From contig CAWBST010000010.1 of NCBI GenBank assembly GCA_963791495.1, positions 124,001-188,000 of the forward strand: a stretch of DNA of 64,000 nt. Direction: 5' to 3'. The stretch's first letter is position 1; each line of letters opens with the position of its first letter. This stretch comes from JAMXLO01 sp963791495. GTDB lineage: Bacteria; Pseudomonadota; Alphaproteobacteria; Acetobacterales; Acetobacteraceae. Positions 53,305-61,980 of this stretch are shown piece after piece. The notes under the pieces were generated by a model. The model ran no database searches and was not told the origin of the DNA. It saw only the letters and a program-made list of their open reading frames with translations. Made by a program: the position numbers and the translations under genes.

Positions 53305-55354
53305 CGCCCGTCGCTGCCATGGCCCCGATCTCCAGAGCCGTATCGTGCGGATCGCGCAGCGCTTTGATGCAGGCGAGCACGCCATAGACGACCATGACCA
53401 GCACGATGACGGTGAACGCCGCCGCCAGGATGCCGTCGACATAGTCATTGAACGCAACGCGATACATCTCGCCCAGGCTCTTCGCAGGCGCGAGTAGCGT
53501 GCCCGCCGCCGCCGCGTCAGAGAACTTCGTGGCGTGAGCGAAGAAGCCGATCGCAGGGTCGGTACTGAACACCTTCTGCAGGCCGCCGGTCACGGTGCAC
53601 ACGACCAGCCATGCTGCGGGCACGATTGTCACCCAGGCGTAGTGCTCGCGCTTCATCTTGAACAGCACCACCGTGCACGTCGTCAGCGCGATCGCCGCAA
53701 GCATCTGATTGGAGGTGCCGAACAGCGGCCACAGCGTCCAGATGCCGCCCAGCGGGTCGAGCACGCCCTGATACAGGAACCAGCCCCACAAGGCGCACGA
53801 CACAGCCGATCCGATCACGTTGTTGGACCAGGATTCTGTCGCCTTGAAGCTCGGCACGACGTTGCCGACCAGGTCCTGGATCATGAAGCGGCAGACGCGT
53901 GTCCCTGCGTCGACGGTCGTCAGGATGAACAGCGCTTCGAACAGGATCGCAAAGTGATACCAGATGCCCATCAGCAGCTTGCCGCCAATCAGGCCGGACA
54001 GGATGCTCGCCATGCCAACCGCAAGCGTCGGTGCGCCGCCGGTGCGCGACATGATGGTCGTCTCGCCCACGTCGTGCGCGATCTGCGTCAGCATGTCGGG
54101 TGTTACGGTGAAGCCCCAGCCGGAGATCACCTGTGCGGCATGCCCCGCATCGGCGCCGATCAGTCCGGCCGCGCTGTTCATCGCAAAATACACGCCGGGA
54201 TTGATCACCGTGGCGGCGATCATCGCCATGATGGCGACGAACGATTCCATCAGCATCCCGCCATAGCCGATCAGGCGGATCTGCGATTCGTTCTCGATCA
54301 TCTTCGGCGTCGTGCCCGACGCGATCAGCGCGTGCCAACCCGACACGGCGCCGCAGGCGATGGTGATGAACAGGAATGGAAACAGGGTGCCGGGCCAGAC
54401 CGGTCCGCTGCCGTCGATGAAGCGGGTGAGCGGTGCCATCTGCAGATCGGGCCGCACCACGATGATGCCCAGCGCCAGCAGCAGGATCGTGCCTACCTTG
54501 AGAAAGGTGGACAGGTAGTCGCGTGGCGCCAGCAGCAGCCAGACGGGCAGCACCGAGGCGACGAAACCGTAGCCGATGATCATCAGTGCCAGCGTGCTAC
54601 CGGACAGGTCGAACCAGGACGCGAGCCATGGCGTCTCGCCGACGGTCTGCCCCACGAGCAACGCGATCAGCAGAAGCACGCCGCCGATAAGCGACATCTC
54701 GGCAATCCGCCCGGGCCTGATGAAGCGGCTGTAGACCCCCATCAGCAGAGCGATCGGGATGGTGCAGACAACGGTGAAGGTGCCCCAGGGGCTGCCGACC
54801 AGCGCCTTCACCACGACGAGCGCCAGCACGGACAGCAGGATGATGCAGATCAGCAAGATGCCGATGCCGGCGATGCCGCCGGCGACCGGGCCCAGTTCGG
54901 AGCGGATCATGTCGCCGAGCGAGCGGCCGTCGCGGCGGGTGGACAGGAACAACACGGTCATGTCTTGCACAGCGCCGGCGAACACCACCCCGGCCAGGAT
55001 CCACAGTGTGCCTGGCAGGTAACCCATCTGCGCCGCGAGCACTGGGCCGACCAGAGGGCCGGCACCGGCGATCGCTGCGAAGTGGTGGCCGAACAGAACG
55101 ACGCGATGGGTGGGCACGTAGTCCAGGCCGTCGTTGTGCCGGTAGGCTGGCGTCTGCCTCGCCGGGTCGACGCGGAACACCCGACTGGTGATGAACAGCG
55201 CGTAGAAACGGTAGGCGATGAAGTAGATGCAGACCGCGGCAATTACCAGCCACGCCGCGTCAACCGGTTCGCCGCGCGTTAGGGCGACAATCCCGAACGA
55301 GATAGCCCCGAGCACGGCCACGCCCGCCCAAAGCAGCTTGTCACCAAGTGTCAT
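53297..55354 (-). CDS. cstA: Carbon starvation protein CstA (pyruvate/peptide transporter)
   Basis: 685 residues with about 16-18 membrane helices. Family hallmarks: VLFGHHFAAIAGAGPLVGPV, DMTVLFLSTRRDGRSLG, ACGAVSGWHALIASGTTPKM, GTSNQMLAAIAL. Transports pyruvate and possibly peptides when carbon is scarce. Overlaps the ybdD-type gene. In E. coli cstA is controlled by CRP, and a CRP-type regulator exists in this window, but no matching box was found upstream here. Confidence 0.94.
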   Translation of the reverse strand: MTLGDKLLWAGVAVLGAISFGIVALTRGEPVDAAWLVIAAVCIYFIAYRFYALFITSRVFRVDPARQTPAYRHNDGLDYVPTHRVVLFGHHFAAIAGAGPLVGPVLAAQMGYLPGTLWILAGVVFAGAVQDMTVLFLSTRRDGRSLGDMIRSELGPVAGGIAGIGILLICIILLSVLALVVVKALVGSPWGTFTVVCTIPIALLMGVYSRFIRPGRIAEMSLIGGVLLLIALLVGQTVGETPWLASWFDLSGSTLALMIIGYGFVASVLPVWLLLAPRDYLSTFLKVGTILLLALGIIVVRPDLQMAPLTRFIDGSGPVWPGTLFPFLFITIACGAVSGWHALIASGTTPKMIENESQIRLIGYGGMLMESFVAIMAMIAATVINPGVYFAMNSAAGLIGADAGHAAQVISGWGFTVTPDMLTQIAHDVGETTIMSRTGGAPTLAVGMASILSGLIGGKLLMGIWYHFAILFEALFILTTVDAGTRVCRFMIQDLVGNVVPSFKATESWSNNVIGSAVSCALWGWFLYQGVLDPLGGIWTLWPLFGTSNQMLAAIALTTCTVVLFKMKREHYAWVTIVPAAWLVVCTVTGGLQKVFSTDPAIGFFAHATKFSDAAAAGTLLAPAKSLGEMYRVAFNDYVDGILAAAFTVIVLVMVVYGVLACIKALRDPHDTALEIGAMAATGDD

Positions 55355-55547
55355 GACGACCTCGCAATCACACGAGGCCGGCCTAACTCGACTATGTTAA
55401 ATTCTCGTTAACTTGCCGACGTGAGCGCCGCTAAATGTGGGTTAGCCGCCCCTTGTCCAATGAATGCCTAAGCGGACCATAGCGGGGATGTCACACAAAC
55501 GACGGAAGTTGGCTGCTGGCAAGGATACACATCACCGATGGGCTGCA

Positions 55548-56432
55548 TCAGGAACCATTGGTGGAACCTTCACACTGCGACCGCATCCAACTGTTGAAGG
55601 CGCACATCGCTGGATTCTCCGGGCGTGATTTCAGGCGCGTCAGCCAATAATCGCCCAGCGTGACCTCTGCGGCGAACGGTTGCGCCAGGCGCCCGCAACG
55701 CAGGTCGTGTTCGAACATGCGCACCGGCAGTAAGGCAACTCCCATTCCCTGGGCTGCGGCCTCAGCCATCGTCAGCGAAGAGTCGAACACGTTCCCGCGA
55801 ATGTTTGGCGCTGCCAGATTTACCGAAGCGAACCATTGCTCCCATTCCTCTACCCGGTAGGAACGCAGCAGTGCTTCCCGCAAAAGGTCCGCAGGACGCC
55901 GGAGACGCCTCGCCAGGGCTGGCGCGCAGAGAGGCGAGTGGGATACGGAAAAGAGACGGATCGCTTCCGTGCCATGCCAGGCGCCGTCCCCAAAGCGGAT
56001 CGCGCAGTCCAGTCCCTCACCCGCTAGGTCCACACGATTGTTGTGGGTCATTAGCCGCAGGTCGACAAAGGGACAGGCGGCGCGAAAATTGGGCAGCCGG
56101 GACAGCAGCCAACCAGTAGCGAAAGTTCCCACGACGCCAAGCGTCATGACTTCCCGCATCCGCCCCTGCTCAAAGCGCTCCAGTGTGCCGGTGATGCGAT
56201 GGAAGGCATCAGTCAGCACCGGCAGAAGTGCCTCTCCCTCCTCGGTCAGGGCCAATCCGCGTGGCAAGCGGCGAAACAAGGAGACACCCAGGATATTCTC
56301 CAGGAGCTTTACCTGCTGGCTTACAGCCGCCTGTGTAACCCGCAGTTCAAGACCGGCTCGGGTGAAGCTGAGTTGTCGGGCCGAGGCCTCGAAAGCACGC
56401 AGGGCATTGAGAGGAAGTTGTGACAGAGCCAT
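55548..56432 (-). CDS. ampR: AmpR-type LysR regulator of beta-lactamase
   Basis: 294 residues from ATG at 56432 (MALSQLPLNALRAFEASAR; a four-residue longer start at 56444 is possible). N-terminal LysR helix-turn-helix (FTRAGLELRVTQAAVSQQVK). Sensor core GVVGTFATGWLLSRLPNFRA, LMTHNNRVDLAGEGLDCAIR match AmpR. It senses muropeptides and activates the adjacent, divergent beta-lactamase; UDP-MurNAc-pentapeptide represses. Murein recycling genes (murQ) lie 8 kb away. Confidence 0.92.
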   Translation of the reverse strand: MALSQLPLNALRAFEASARQLSFTRAGLELRVTQAAVSQQVKLLENILGVSLFRRLPRGLALTEEGEALLPVLTDAFHRITGTLERFEQGRMREVMTLGVVGTFATGWLLSRLPNFRAACPFVDLRLMTHNNRVDLAGEGLDCAIRFGDGAWHGTEAIRLFSVSHSPLCAPALARRLRRPADLLREALLRSYRVEEWEQWFASVNLAAPNIRGNVFDSSLTMAEAAAQGMGVALLPVRMFEHDLRCGRLAQPFAAEVTLGDYWLTRLKSRPENPAMCAFNSWMRSQCEGSTNGS

Positions 56433-56532
56433 GCGGAAAACCATTAGTTTTTCTTGGGTGATCTGCAAGACATGATCGTTTGTCGAAGCTTCGTCCTGCC
56501 GGCAGTTTCCGGCCGTCAGGAGGGCAGGACGC

Positions 56533-57423
56533 ATGATCGACAGACGGCAATTCATCGGTGCAGCAGTGGCAATGTTGAGTGGTTCGGGCTTCTCCGCGAC
56601 GCGTGCTCGCGCGGCACACGGCCATGCCGATCTGGCGCGCGCCATCGCCCGCATTGAGGCGACGCACGGCGGACGGTTGGGCGTTGCGGTACTTGATACC
56701 GCCAATGGACAGCAAACAGGGCACCGTCAAGACGAGCGTTTCCCGCTGTGCAGCACCTTCAAGCTGCTGGCAGCGGGCGCCGTGTTGGCTCATGTCGATG
56801 CCGGCCGGGAAAGCTTGGAGCGGCGCATCCGCATCTCGGAGCAGGACGTGGTGCCCTACTCTCCCGTTACCAAGACACACGTTGGCGGCGAGGGCATGAC
56901 GCTGGCGGTCATCTGTGAGGCCGCGATCACGTTGAGCGACAACACCGCCGGCAATCTGATGCTCGGTGCGATCGGGGGCCCGGCTGGGCTGACGACCTAT
57001 CTGCGCAGCCTGGGCGACACGATGACCCGGCTCGACCGGTGGGAGACAGCCTTGAATGACGCTCGTCCGGGCGATCCACGCGATACCACCACCCCGGCGT
57101 CCATGTTGGCGGACGTTCGGGCTCTGACGCTGGGGTCAGCCCTATCCGCGTCAGGAAAGGCGCAACTCCTGACATGGCTTCGCGGCAACAAGGTGGGCGA
57201 TGCGAGGCTCCGGGCCAAGTTGCCGCAAGGGTGGCAGGTGGCCGACAAGACCGGCACGGGAGACCATTGCACCAGCAACGACGTCGGGCTGTTGTGGCCG
57301 CCGGACCGTGCCGCTCCTGTGCTCGTCGCCGCGTATCTCACCGAAGGCTCAACCGATCGTGCCGTGCGGGACGCAGCCTTGGCGGATGTTGGTGCCGCTG
57401 CAGCGATGACCTGCACGGGATGA
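56533..57423 (+). CDS. Class A beta-lactamase (L2-like), Tat-exported
   Basis: 296 residues. Twin-arginine signal (DRRQFIGAAVAML). Class A motifs: S74-x-x-K in LCSTFK, S135DN in LSDNTAG, E171/N175 in RWETALN, K239TG in DKTGTG. Resembles the L2/chromosomal clade (GHRQDERFPLCSTFK). Cys73 before the nucleophile and Cys246 after KTGTG may pair; position 238 (Gly242) itself is not Cys. Ribosome site AGGAGGGCAGGACGC. Divergent from ampR by 100 bases, the standard inducible arrangement. Confidence 0.95.
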   Translation: MIDRRQFIGAAVAMLSGSGFSATRARAAHGHADLARAIARIEATHGGRLGVAVLDTANGQQTGHRQDERFPLCSTFKLLAAGAVLAHVDAGRESLERRIRISEQDVVPYSPVTKTHVGGEGMTLAVICEAAITLSDNTAGNLMLGAIGGPAGLTTYLRSLGDTMTRLDRWETALNDARPGDPRDTTTPASMLADVRALTLGSALSASGKAQLLTWLRGNKVGDARLRAKLPQGWQVADKTGTGDHCTSNDVGLLWPPDRAAPVLVAAYLTEGSTDRAVRDAALADVGAAAAMTCTG

Positions 57424-57653
57424 AACTGTTCATTGCCAGTTGGACAGCTGGAGACGCTTCAGGATGAGAGCGGCATCGCCGCACTCATCCGAGAACGACG
57501 ATGCCACCAAACAGGTCGCAAGATGTCGCGCCATCCATTGCGCAAAGCAATGGCTGTTGGTGCCGCAATAAGCCGTTCGAGGGGTGTTGGCGTGCGATCG
57601 CTTTTCCACTTCGGTCACCGAAGAAACGTCGGCGGTGCCGACCGCTTCTGAGA

Positions 57654-58880
57654 TTAGCCGGCCAGGGCGAGCACCGCATCCAGCATCACCTGCGCCCCGT
57701 GGGCCACTTGCTGGCTGGTGGAGTACTCGCGGGGGTTATGGGTGATGCCATCGACGCTCGGCACGAACAGCATGGCACTGGGACAGAGCGGAGCGATCAG
57801 CACTGAGTCATGGCCGGCGGCGGCGATCATGTCGCGCGCGACAAGTTGGCGTGCCTGCGCCTTGTCGCGCAGCAGCACACCGAGAGCCGGATCGAACGCG
57901 ATCGGGCCGAAGGCGGCGTACGGATCGATCGTGACCGCGACGCGGCGGCGTGACGCTATGTCGCCGATCGCCGCACGCAGTTCCTGTTCCATAGCGGCGG
58001 TACGCGTCGCCTGCTCGTGGCGGACGTCGCAATGCAGGTGGGTAATGTTGGCGACGTTGCCGCGCGCGTTGGGATAGTTCTCGATCCAGGTGGCGGAGGC
58101 GCGGCCGTCCGGCTCGGCGCCGCACGCGATGCGCTCGATCGCCAGGATGATCTCCGCGGTCGCAGCCAGGCTGTCGCGGCGGCGGTCCATCGTGGTCGGA
58201 CCGACATGGCTCGGTTCGCCGGTGACAGTGAGCTGAAAGTAGCGAGCGTGCATGGTGCCGGTGACGATGCCGATGTCGGCGCCGGTGGCCTCCATCACCG
58301 GGCCCTGCTCGATATGCGCCTCCAGCCAGCAGGCCCAGCCACGCGGGGACGGCGTGAGCGCGCCTGCCTGGCCGCTCGTGTGCAGCGCGTCGCGCACGGT
58401 GATGCCTTTGTCGTCGGTGATGGCGAGCGCGTCCTCGAGCACCATGTCGGCGGCATGGACACGACTGCCCATCATCGCCGGGCGGAAGCGGCTGCCTTCC
58501 TCATTGGTCCAATTCACCAGCTCGAGCGGCGCGCGCGTGACGATGCCGGCCTCGTCCAGCGCACGAATCACTTCCAGGCCGGCGAGCACGCCGAACACCC
58601 CATCGAACCGCCCGCCGGTCGGCACGGTGTCCAGATGGCTGCCAAAGGCGACCGCGCATGCGGCGTCATCGGTGCCAGCGCGGCGGAGGAACATGTTGCC
58701 GATCGCATCCTGCTCGAAGCGAAGGTTCAGCGGCTTGCACCATTTCAGCAGCAATGCGCGGGCCTGGGTGTCCTCGGATGAAAGCGCCAGGCGGCAGCTG
58801 CCGCCTTCCGGCGTGGGCCCGATGCGGGCCATGTCCATGATGGACTGCCAGAGACGGTCGGCGTTGATCGATGGGGTCAT
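57654..58880 (-). CDS. M20-family Zn hydrolase (allantoate/N-carbamoyl amino acid amidohydrolase)
   Basis: 408 residues. Metal ligands in AFGSHLDTVPTGGRFDGV, NWTNEEGSRF (Glu-Glu), WLEAHIEQGPVM and GITHNPREYS, typical of AllC/HyuC/beta-ureidopropionase-like enzymes. It hydrolyses ureido or carbamoyl compounds. The 230-base gap upstream of its stop to the beta-lactamase holds only a short CCATTGC/GCAATGG hairpin at 57535. ATGA overlap with the histidine phosphatase gene puts it in the transporter operon. Confidence 0.92.
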   Translation of the reverse strand: MTPSINADRLWQSIMDMARIGPTPEGGSCRLALSSEDTQARALLLKWCKPLNLRFEQDAIGNMFLRRAGTDDAACAVAFGSHLDTVPTGGRFDGVFGVLAGLEVIRALDEAGIVTRAPLELVNWTNEEGSRFRPAMMGSRVHAADMVLEDALAITDDKGITVRDALHTSGQAGALTPSPRGWACWLEAHIEQGPVMEATGADIGIVTGTMHARYFQLTVTGEPSHVGPTTMDRRRDSLAATAEIILAIERIACGAEPDGRASATWIENYPNARGNVANITHLHCDVRHEQATRTAAMEQELRAAIGDIASRRRVAVTIDPYAAFGPIAFDPALGVLLRDKAQARQLVARDMIAAAGHDSVLIAPLCPSAMLFVPSVDGITHNPREYSTSQQVAHGAQVMLDAVLALAG

Positions 58881-59488
58881 GGGGCGGCGCTCATGCACAT
58901 TGAAACCACAGATGCTTCCTCTATGCGGCGCCAGTCTGAGAGCAGGCGACGGCTCGCGGCATCGAACGAATAGACGTGACCGCCACCGGCGCCGGGCTGG
59001 TCCTCGGTTCTGCTGATAGGGCTATCCTTTAGCTGGCAAAGCAACAGTGCGCCGACGCCTCCGTGCGAGACAATTGCGATGTTGCCTTCGGGAGCCATGG
59101 CGATGGCGCGCTGGACGGCGTCGATGATGCGGCACTGCGCATCGACTGCGCGTTCCCATCCGCGCACGCTTTCGTTCGGAGAGGCGAAGAAACGATCAGC
59201 GATCGAGTCGAATTCCGCCTTCGGCAGGTAGCCCGTCGCCGATCGGTCGTTCTCTCTCAGATCTTCGATGATGATGGGCGAAAGTCCGAGATGCTCGGCT
59301 ATAATGGCGGCCGCATCGCGCGCCTTGCGTTCGGCGCTGCTGAACACGGTGCGCACACCGGCAAGCCATGGCTGCTCCAGGGCGAGGCGCATGCGATTCC
59401 AGCCGAGTGGTGACAGTGGCCAGTCCGGGACTGGCACGGCGGGGTCGATCGTCACCTCGGGATGCGTGATGAAGTGGACGGTGGTCAT
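58877..59488 (-). CDS. Histidine phosphatase-family protein
   Basis: 203 residues. His-phosphatase fold with ITHPEVTIDP at the N-terminus where the family has RHGET (the catalytic His kept, Arg replaced by Thr, Gly by Pro), SSAERKARDAAAI (second Arg region) and the second His in VSHGGVGAL. It may have altered activity. Coupled by ATGA overlaps on both sides (ABC ATPase upstream, M20 hydrolase downstream). ATG at 59488. Confidence 0.88.
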   Translation of the reverse strand: MTTVHFITHPEVTIDPAVPVPDWPLSPLGWNRMRLALEQPWLAGVRTVFSSAERKARDAAAIIAEHLGLSPIIIEDLRENDRSATGYLPKAEFDSIADRFFASPNESVRGWERAVDAQCRIIDAVQRAIAMAPEGNIAIVSHGGVGALLLCQLKDSPISRTEDQPGAGGGHVYSFDAASRRLLSDWRRIEEASVVSMCMSAAP

Positions 59489-60459
59489 TGAAGCGGATGA
59501 TGGCAGGCAAAGCCTTGGCCGTCGGGTTCGGACCACTCCGGATAGGTGGTGTGGCAGATGTCCGTTGCACGCGGGCAGCGCGGATGGAAGTGGCAGCCGG
59601 GCGGCGGTGCTGCGGCCGAAGGGATCTCACCCACCACGCGCGGCAGCAGGCTGCGCTGCGCCGGATCGGGGATAGGCGAGGCGTCGCGCAGCATGCGTGT
59701 ATACGGATGTCGGGGCGAGGTGAAGACACGCTGCACCGGCCCCTGTTCAACGATGCGCCCGAGATACATCACCGCCACGCGCGAACAGAACCAGCGGATC
59801 ACGCCGAGGTCGTGGCTGACGAAGACAAAGGCGAGGCCGCGGCGCTGCTGCAGTTCCTTGAGCAGCAGCAGCACTTGCGCCTGCACGGACACGTCCAGCG
59901 CGGAGACAGGTTCATCAGCGACAATCAGCTCCGGCTGCAGCGCGAGAGCACGCGCGATGCCGATGCGCTGGCGCTGGCCGCCGGAGAATTCGTGCGGATA
60001 GCGGTCGAGCGCGGTCGCCGGCAGTCCGACCTCTGCCAGCAGCGCGGTCGCTCGTTCGCGTGCGGCACGGCCGCGTGCCATGCCGTGCACCGCGAGCGGC
60101 TCCGCCAACGTGCGGCCGATGCTCCGGCGAGGGTTCAGCGACGAATACGGATCCTGGAATATGATCTGCATGCGCCGGCGCAAAGTGTTCAGCGCGGAGC
60201 CACGCGCGGCGCGCACGTCGATATCGGCGAAGCGAATGCTGCCGCCGTCCGGCTCGATCAGCCGCAGCGTGGCACGCGCAGCCGTGGACTTGCCGCAACC
60301 AGATTCGCCGACCAGGCCGAAAGCCTCACCGCTGCCGACCGCGAAGCTGACGCCATCGACGGCGCGCACAGTGGTGGTGACGGCGCGGGGAAATCCCTTG
60401 CTGACGGTGAAATGCTTGATCAGGTCGCTGACCTGAAGGACCGGCGTCACGCCTGCCAT
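59485..60459 (-). CDS. Peptide ABC transporter ATPase (DppF/OppF type)
   Basis: 324 residues. Walker A GESGCGKSTAARATL, Q-loop IFQDPYSSLNPRR, signature FSGGQRQRIGIARAL, Walker B LIVADEPVSALDVSV, H-loop FVSHDLGV, and a C-terminal oligopeptide-transporter extension with Cys residues (CHFHPRCPRATDIC). Only the F-type ATPase is found; a DppD-type gene would normally precede it. Its start overlaps the nucleotidyltransferase end by 13 bases. Confidence 0.93.
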   Translation of the reverse strand: MAGVTPVLQVSDLIKHFTVSKGFPRAVTTTVRAVDGVSFAVGSGEAFGLVGESGCGKSTAARATLRLIEPDGGSIRFADIDVRAARGSALNTLRRRMQIIFQDPYSSLNPRRSIGRTLAEPLAVHGMARGRAARERATALLAEVGLPATALDRYPHEFSGGQRQRIGIARALALQPELIVADEPVSALDVSVQAQVLLLLKELQQRRGLAFVFVSHDLGVIRWFCSRVAVMYLGRIVEQGPVQRVFTSPRHPYTRMLRDASPIPDPAQRSLLPRVVGEIPSAAAPPPGCHFHPRCPRATDICHTTYPEWSEPDGQGFACHHPLQ

Positions 60460-61019
60460 GGCTCGACGACAACTTCCGGCCAGATCGCGGCTGCCCGCAT
60501 AGCCTTGCCCGTATGCGATGCGGCGTTGGCCAGTGTGCGATTGGGGCGGATGACCATGGCAAACATATCGTCGAGACCGAACGGCGCGACGATATCAAGC
60601 GTGCCGTCATGCTCCAGCCGGACACCGACCGCGTGCACGATCGACGCGTAGTAGCGCAACGAGTCATCGGCTGCCGGGAGTTGTGGATAGTCGCAACCGA
60701 AGCGTTCGCGGAACCACAGATGCACGCGCGCCTGGTTGCGTACCTCGACCGGGCCGACGCAGTCGTGCGTTGCTTCAGCGACGCGTTGGATCACGGCATC
60801 CTCGGCTTCCCAGGATGGATCGTCGCTGTCGTAGTAGATCAGGTCGTAGTCCTTGATGCCCGTGCCGCGCGCACGATGTGTCAGCGTGTTCCAGACCGTC
60901 TGATACAGGCAGCCGGCGACGAGGCGCCATTGCGGCAGACCGACCGAGCGCAAACACTCGAGGAGATGCATCAGGTCCGGATCGGCGCGAACGATGGCCT
61001 CGAACCGATCGCGGTTCAT
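60447..61019 (-). CDS. Nucleotidyltransferase-fold protein (DUF925 family)
   Basis: 190 residues from ATG at 61019. Short alpha/beta protein with WRLVAGCLYQTVWN and GIKDYDLIYYDSDDPS, the D-x-D metal site of NTP_transf_6 proteins. Function of the family is unknown. It sits inside a peptide ABC operon in the position expected for DppD, overlapping the DppF start. A charged 30-residue upstream extension would include a repeat hairpin and is rejected. Confidence 0.85.
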   Translation of the reverse strand: MNRDRFEAIVRADPDLMHLLECLRSVGLPQWRLVAGCLYQTVWNTLTHRARGTGIKDYDLIYYDSDDPSWEAEDAVIQRVAEATHDCVGPVEVRNQARVHLWFRERFGCDYPQLPAADDSLRYYASIVHAVGVRLEHDGTLDIVAPFGLDDMFAMVIRPNRTLANAASHTGKAMRAAAIWPEVVVEPWQA

Positions 61020-61055
61020 ATCTGGCCCCGGGCGACAGCCCGGTCGTCTTTCGTC

Positions 61056-61078
61056 ATGGTCGGGCTTGTCCCGACCAT
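61056..61078. repeat. ATGGTCGGG/CCCGACCAT hairpin at the dppC end
   Basis: ATGGTCGGG-CTTGT-CCCGACCAT, a perfect nine-base stem, of the widespread alphaproteobacterial intergenic hairpin style. Between the DppC-type stop (overlapping at 61078) and the nucleotidyltransferase start. May affect relative expression. Confidence 0.65.
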
Positions 61079-61980
61079 CATGTCTCGCCGCGCAGCCGCG
61101 GATCGGTCGCGTCACGCAATCCGTCGCCGATCATGTTGAGGCCGAGTACCAGCAGGAGGATCGCGAGGCCCGGCCACACCGAAAGCCAGGGTGCGTCGAG
61201 GATGTTCTCGAATCCTTCGCGCATCATGCCGCCCCAGGTCGCGGTCGGTGGCTTCACGCCCAGGCCGATGAACGACAGGGAGGCCTCGGTCCGCACCGCC
61301 GTCGCCATCCAGAGCGAGCCCATCACCAGGATTTCGGACATGATGTTCGGCAGCACGTGCACGAACAGGATGCGGGTGTGAGAAAAGCCGAGGGCGCGGC
61401 CGGCCTCGATGAACGCGCGTTCCTTCAGGCTAAGGACTGGGGAACGCGCGATGCGGGCGAATGGCGCGATCGCGGTGAGCGCGATGGCGAAGATCAGATT
61501 GATCAGGTCGGGGCCGAGCAGCGCCACCACGATCAGGCCGAGGATCAGGCTGGGGAACGACAGCAGCACGTCCATCGTCTGCATCACGATGAGATCGAAC
61601 TGTCCGCCGATGTAGCCGCTCACCATGCCGATCGTGCCGCCGATCGCGATGGCGGCGGCGATCGATGTCACTGCCACCAAAAGCGAAATGCGCGCGCCCC
61701 ACAGTATGCGGGAGAAGACGTCGCGGCCGAAGGAGTCGGTGCCGAACAGGTAGTCGCCACCTGGTGGCTGCAGGCGGTCGATGATGTTCTGGTCGTTGGG
61801 ATCGAACGGCGCGAGCCAAGGCGCGAACAGGGCGCCGGCGACGACGATCGCGCACAATACGGCGCCAATCGTGGTGGCGGGGTAGGCGGTGATGAGGCGA
61901 AGGGGCGCGAGGATCCGCAGGGCCCCCTCCCCCCGCCCCCCTCCCGCGAGAGGAGGGGGAGTCGCGCTCGAGGCGCTCAC
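61078..61980 (-). CDS. Peptide ABC transporter permease (DppC type)
   Basis: 300 residues from a GTG at 61980 that overlaps the DppB-type stop as GTGA. Six membrane segments; DppC motifs LFGTDSFGRDVFSRILWG and RAFIEAGRALGFSHTRILFVHVLPN. The first 20 residues include TPPPLAGGGRGEGA, translated from the dispersed G+C hairpin repeat, before conserved sequence at ILAPLRLI. Confidence 0.9.
   Translation of the reverse strand: MSASSATPPPLAGGGRGEGALRILAPLRLITAYPATTIGAVLCAIVVAGALFAPWLAPFDPNDQNIIDRLQPPGGDYLFGTDSFGRDVFSRILWGARISLLVAVTSIAAAIAIGGTIGMVSGYIGGQFDLIVMQTMDVLLSFPSLILGLIVVALLGPDLINLIFAIALTAIAPFARIARSPVLSLKERAFIEAGRALGFSHTRILFVHVLPNIMSEILVMGSLWMATAVRTEASLSFIGLGVKPPTATWGGMMREGFENILDAPWLSVWPGLAILLLVLGLNMIGDGLRDATDPRLRGET
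61923..61961. repeat. Dispersed G+C-rich hairpin repeat, copy 4
   Basis: Same core as copies at 10537, 18638 and 24294; on the minus strand it reads CTCCCCCTCCTCTCGCGGG and continues as a G-run with one A. It lies just inside the N-terminal coding part of the DppC-type gene, at the permease-permease junction. Confidence 0.8.

Noticed and set aside
53534..55282. A 582-codon open frame on the plus strand
   Set aside because: Antisense to cstA, very rich in Gln/Arg/His/Asp with no motif; cstA on the other strand is unambiguous.
57424..57653. Short frames after the beta-lactamase
   Set aside because: No ribosome site, no motif, and three overlapping frames of similar size; only a small CCATTGC/GCAATGG hairpin is present.
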